Source: UBA1081 sp045535305 (GTDB taxonomy: Bacteria; Bacillota; Clostridia; Oscillospirales; Acutalibacteraceae). From it: a DNA stretch of 16,308 bases. The notes under the pieces are model-generated. The model was given only the letters and a program-made list of their open reading frames with translations. It was not told the DNA's origin and searched no databases. This document shows positions 13,208 through 16,308 of the stretch, one piece after another. Within the stretch, counting starts at the first letter, position 1. Every line of letters begins with the position of its first letter. The DNA is taken from positions 1 to 16,308 of the forward strand of contig JAZSLJ010000028.1 of the NCBI GenBank assembly GCA_045535305.1, read 5' to 3'. Made by a program: the position numbers and the translations under genes.

Positions 13208-15067
13208 TTATAACATCACGATTTCTTCTTCCGTAAACCATCCGTTAGCTAACGCTGTGGATCGTACTAAAGTTGGATTTTCAGAATATGCCACAACAGC
13301 TAAACTCTCCATTGCTCGTGTACATGCGACATAAAACAACCGAGCAGTTCTTTGGATGCTGGTATCTTTACCCTCTTTTTCGTTCTTCAAATCGGTTTGC
13401 GTTTTCTCTTTAGCTCCAAATAGTTTTTCGTAACTAAACAAAAAACCCCGTGCCTCAGAATCGTCTAAAACGACCATTACCCGAGGATACTCCAATCCTT
13501 TCACGCCCTGGTGGGTAGCAAATCTGCTTTGATCAGATACATATACGGCATACCGCTCCATTTCATCAAAGGGAACACTTAATGCTGTTTTTAATGCAAT
13601 AACTTTTGGATCGTCTCCAGCATATGTACCATCAATAATTTCTTCCATACGCTCACTAAGCTCATAAAGACCGGATTCTTTGAGATTTCTTAAAACATCA
13701 ATGCACGAAGGAATTTTGCCATCATCCCACAGAGCAAATAGAGATTGCGTAGCAGATTCTGCTTGCTCCAGCTTTTGTTGCTGTTTATCTGGTTGCAAAG
13801 ATAACGCTTTTTTGTTTAGTAAAGGGGAGCTTTGACGAACGATCTTTGCAATTTCAAATGTATTATTGGCTTGATGTGCATTAACAAGCGGAGATATTGT
13901 GTTAGCAAGAAACGAGATTTCTGCTATTTCACCTTTTCGCAAAGCACTGTCAAATTCTTTTGAATCATTCAGCGGCGTATATAAGTTGCTAAACGAAAAT
14001 CTGCTTGCAGCCATGTGATGTTCCAAAATTAAGCATTCATACCCCGTATCGGTTTGCCACTCGATATCGGAAGTTATCTCAGACATCTTTTCTGCTACCA
14101 GTTTTTCTGTTTGTTCCTTATTGCTTAATACATTTGCTATGAACAAGCGTACAAAACCTTTTTTTGCATCACTTCTTGGACGTTGCTCTTTACCATCCGA
14201 TAGTTTCCGAACTGCGTTTGCCAACCCAACAATTCGTTCTGCACTGCGATGATTCATTATTTTTTGAGGAAATACCCATTCTTGAGGTACAGCCTCATCT
14301 AGATGGTCTTTACCATCCGCATAAATTTTTTGCATGGTATCACCGAACATACCAATAGCCCAGTTCTTATGCTTTTCATAAACGCAGAGCAGTGCATCGA
14401 CGAGTTCTTTCTTGGTATCTTGACTTTCATCGATTAACAAAACAGGAAATTTATTTACCAAAATTTCTTGCATGGTTTCTCTTGTGGCAATAAATTCTGA
14501 GCCTATTTTCACAACTTCATCATGGCTCAATGAATCGAATCCTAAGTTGTCGCCATTGGGGTTATATGAAAATCGCTTTACAGTTTTTATCTTTTCTAAG
14601 CGCTTTTGCTTGCTTATAATTTTTTCAGCTCGGGTGGTAGCTGCAGCGCCTCCTTTTCCCGTCTTCTGCTTGTTTTGTAATTCATCAATTTCTGCAGTAA
14701 TAGAACCCTCTACCCAGATCTTTATGTCCTGTTGGAAATTTTTTATCATCTCCCACAAGAAACTATGGATCGTGGATACCATAAAAATTGATTTATATTG
14801 AAGCCGTCTTCCTATTTCATCGCAAGCTGCATTGGTGTATGTAATAACCGCAATTTGTTTTCCTCGTTCTGCTAAATAATGTCCCTTTTCTTTGTCAAGG
14901 TATTCAAGCGTGTTAATCAAACTGCGAGTCTTGCCAGAACCTGCGCCGGCGAACATAAAGAAACTCTTGGGAGGATCTGAACTTAGGCATTCTTGAATTT
15001 CAACATCAACATGATCATCAACGTGATTATCTAACAATGATGTCTCAATATTTGAATATTGTTCCAT
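13208..15067 (-). CDS. UvrD/Rep-family superfamily 1 helicase, GajB-like, 619 aa
   Basis: All main SF1A helicase motifs are intact: Walker A FAGAGSGKT (39-47), Ia ITYTNAACDEI (75-85), Walker B LLIDESQDT (210-218), III IGMFGDTMQKIY (238-249), IV NHRSAERIV (272-280), V THQGVKGLEYPRV (518-530) and VI RLFYVACTRAMESL (576-589). It should be an active 3'-5' translocase or helicase. The ATG at 15067 is chosen over 15103 because GGAGGT stands 6 bases before it and it overlaps the TGA of the OLD nuclease by one base. A UvrD-like helicase directly behind an OLD-family nuclease is the layout of class 2 OLD pairs and of Gabija (GajA-GajB). It is about 120 residues longer than the GajB proteins I recall, with a charged Lys/Glu/Gln insertion (about 120-165) and another between motifs IV and V. 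It could also be a GajB-like branch of a different system. Confidence 0.88.
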   Translation of the reverse strand: MEQYSNIETSLLDNHVDDHVDVEIQECLSSDPPKSFFMFAGAGSGKTRSLINTLEYLDKEKGHYLAERGKQIAVITYTNAACDEIGRRLQYKSIFMVSTIHSFLWEMIKNFQQDIKIWVEGSITAEIDELQNKQKTGKGGAAATTRAEKIISKQKRLEKIKTVKRFSYNPNGDNLGFDSLSHDEVVKIGSEFIATRETMQEILVNKFPVLLIDESQDTKKELVDALLCVYEKHKNWAIGMFGDTMQKIYADGKDHLDEAVPQEWVFPQKIMNHRSAERIVGLANAVRKLSDGKEQRPRSDAKKGFVRLFIANVLSNKEQTEKLVAEKMSEITSDIEWQTDTGYECLILEHHMAASRFSFSNLYTPLNDSKEFDSALRKGEIAEISFLANTISPLVNAHQANNTFEIAKIVRQSSPLLNKKALSLQPDKQQQKLEQAESATQSLFALWDDGKIPSCIDVLRNLKESGLYELSERMEEIIDGTYAGDDPKVIALKTALSVPFDEMERYAVYVSDQSRFATHQGVKGLEYPRVMVVLDDSEARGFLFSYEKLFGAKEKTQTDLKNEKEGKDTSIQRTARLFYVACTRAMESLAVVAYSENPTLVRSTALANGWFTEEEIVML

Positions 15068-16308
15068 CAGTTGACCTCCATACACAAAACACTCTCTAAC
15101 CAAGTGAGCCCTTTGTTGATATATTGTGGTACAGCAATTTCTTCCGGTGCTATAGAAAATATCAGATCTAAGGCGAACTCAGCTTTTACTTCTGATTTCT
15201 TTAGTTCGTTGAAAATTGTCGTTTTCAGAGAATCAAAAGATTTCTTCGCATCAAATCCGTCTTTTAATTTCTTCAAAAGCTGTCCAGGATCTGTTGCCTT
15301 TAAGCTGCTTAAAACATCCCAGTTGGTATATATCAAGCTATCTTCAAAAGTTCTCGCCAACGCTTCAACTTCCACACCAAGATGAGTAACCTTTATTGGA
15401 ATTTGATATGCTACCCGAATTTGATAATCGCATACGGATTTTTTTGTCACCACTTTTTCATCATCTGATAGATCTAAAAGATCATCCAACAAATTCTTTT
15501 TTATAATCCAATTCGTTATCGCATAATTACCGCTTATCAAGCCTTTATTTCTCACGGGTTCTGCCTTTTCGTGGTATCCTGTCGGTTCGGCTGAATCCAA
15601 ATCGGTTATAACCAGCGTTGGTAAAGCAAGTTTGTCAATCAAAGGAGCCAAACGATGCGAGTGCTTTCCATTTATGTTAAGAATGGTTATGTATCGCTGA
15701 TTTAACTTTGAATATTTATTTCTGATGAAATGAGGGAGCAACATGTGTTCTGCAGAACCCTCAACCAAAATAGCTCCATCAGCAAAAAACAAGTCACAAT
15801 GTGTTGTTTGTAAATACCGGGTTACAAATTTATCAGTATCGTCTTCTTCTCCAAACACATCCGACAAATTGACTACCTTTGATGTTGCAACCTTACATTC
15901 GAATCCCTTGGGTAATCGTTTGAAATATCTCAGATTTGCAAACTTTTCCTCTCGTGCGATATGACTGGAATGAGTGCTAATCACCAACTGAGTCGAAAAC
16001 AGATTGTTGGTGCCTAACTTTTCGTGGTTTCGAAGGATACTATATGCTTTATGAATAAACACCTGTTGCACTTGTACATGTAAATGAGCCTCGGGTTCCT
16101 CAACAAGCACTAATTGCAAAGGTTCTATTATTTCATCTGTCGAGCTCGCTTTTCCTTTACGCATCCAACCATCACGGAAAGTTATTAAATCAAATACAAT
16201 TGAAATCAGATTTTGATAACCTAAGCCGTTATATTTTTCAGGGAGCATAAAGCCTTCTTCTTTTGCACCGAGAGAATACTGTACTGCTGAATCATGCTTC
16301 AGCATCTC
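15067..16308 (-). CDS. OLD-family ATP-dependent nuclease (ATPase + TOPRIM), GajA-like, 5' end outside window
   Basis: The gene is cut by the window edge: the frame stays open through base 16308, and the Met at 16305 is internal. The visible 413 codons hold the second half of an ABC/SMC-type ATPase and a TOPRIM domain. Counting from that Met: a signature-like GLGYQN (27-32), Walker B LVLVEEPEAH with D-loop (65-74), H-loop STHSSH (110-115), then TOPRIM acidic motifs ILVEGSAE (Glu182) and ITDLDS (Asp235, Asp237). The Walker A half is off the window. OLD-family proteins nick or cut DNA through TOPRIM under control of nucleotide binding; in Gabija, GajA is the nuclease of the complex. The stop overlaps the helicase start by one base, a sign of tight coupling. 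The promoter of the whole leftward array lies beyond the right edge. Confidence 0.88.
   Translation of the reverse strand, partial: EMLKHDSAVQYSLGAKEEGFMLPEKYNGLGYQNLISIVFDLITFRDGWMRKGKASSTDEIIEPLQLVLVEEPEAHLHVQVQQVFIHKAYSILRNHEKLGTNNLFSTQLVISTHSSHIAREEKFANLRYFKRLPKGFECKVATSKVVNLSDVFGEEDDTDKFVTRYLQTTHCDLFFADGAILVEGSAEHMLLPHFIRNKYSKLNQRYITILNINGKHSHRLAPLIDKLALPTLVITDLDSAEPTGYHEKAEPVRNKGLISGNYAITNWIIKKNLLDDLLDLSDDEKVVTKKSVCDYQIRVAYQIPIKVTHLGVEVEALARTFEDSLIYTNWDVLSSLKATDPGQLLKKLKDGFDAKKSFDSLKTTIFNELKKSEVKAEFALDLIFSIAPEEIAVPQYINKGLTWLESVLCMEVN

Noticed and set aside
15068..15103. Earlier helicase start at 15103
   Set aside because: It would add 12 residues overlapping the nuclease gene; the ATG at 15067 has GGAGGT at ideal spacing and a one-base stop/start overlap.

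Overview
The window looks like chromosomal DNA of a low-GC Gram-positive anaerobe of the Clostridia, probably a gut or rumen Oscillospirales/Lachnospirales relative. The reasons are the gene content (SpoIIE/RsbU-type phosphatase with STAS and RsbW-like partners, a TnpV-type transposon protein), purine-rich Shine-Dalgarno sites of GGAGG type, and moderate-to-low GC. This is a judgement by eye; no database was searched.

Left region (about 105-8583, all + strand). Seven tightly packed genes form one apparent operon that ends at a strong hairpin terminator. The first three are a complete partner-switching module: a STAS antagonist, a membrane PP2C phosphatase with an outside sensor and HAMP, and an RsbW-like HATPase kinase. 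Next come a membrane-anchored protein of unknown function, a fused lipoprotein/amino-acid-binding/permease protein, its ABC ATPase, and an SLC1-type (cation:dicarboxylate/amino-acid) symporter. The ABC ATPase has an extra C-terminal domain and the symporter an extra N-terminal domain, and both resemble degenerate RsbW-like HATPase domains. No sigma factor is present. I infer that the partner-switch may act directly on the two transporters.

Middle region (about 8484-10199). This is a mobile-element scar. It holds a TnpV-like gene and the C-terminal tail of a Mob/Pre-type mobilisation protein (both - strand), between two imperfect direct repeats of about 120 bp. Each repeat carries a hairpin terminator whose stem sequence has diverged while pairing is kept. 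To the right are a third hairpin, a tandem GGTATCAA motif and an orphan - strand promoter. No intact integrase or recombinase is seen.

Right region (10200-16308, all - strand, truncated by the right edge). A four-gene array reads leftward: an OLD-family ATPase/TOPRIM nuclease (5' end outside the window), a UvrD/Rep-type helicase whose start overlaps the nuclease stop by one base, a DUF4145/HEPN-like protein with an R-x4-H motif, and a calcineurin-like metallophosphoesterase with a long unassigned C-terminal half. The first pair matches Gabija (GajA/GajB) in layout. The HEPN-like and phosphoesterase genes are not part of the standard two-gene system, so this is a candidate extended or new anti-phage locus, next to mobile-element debris as is typical of defence islands.
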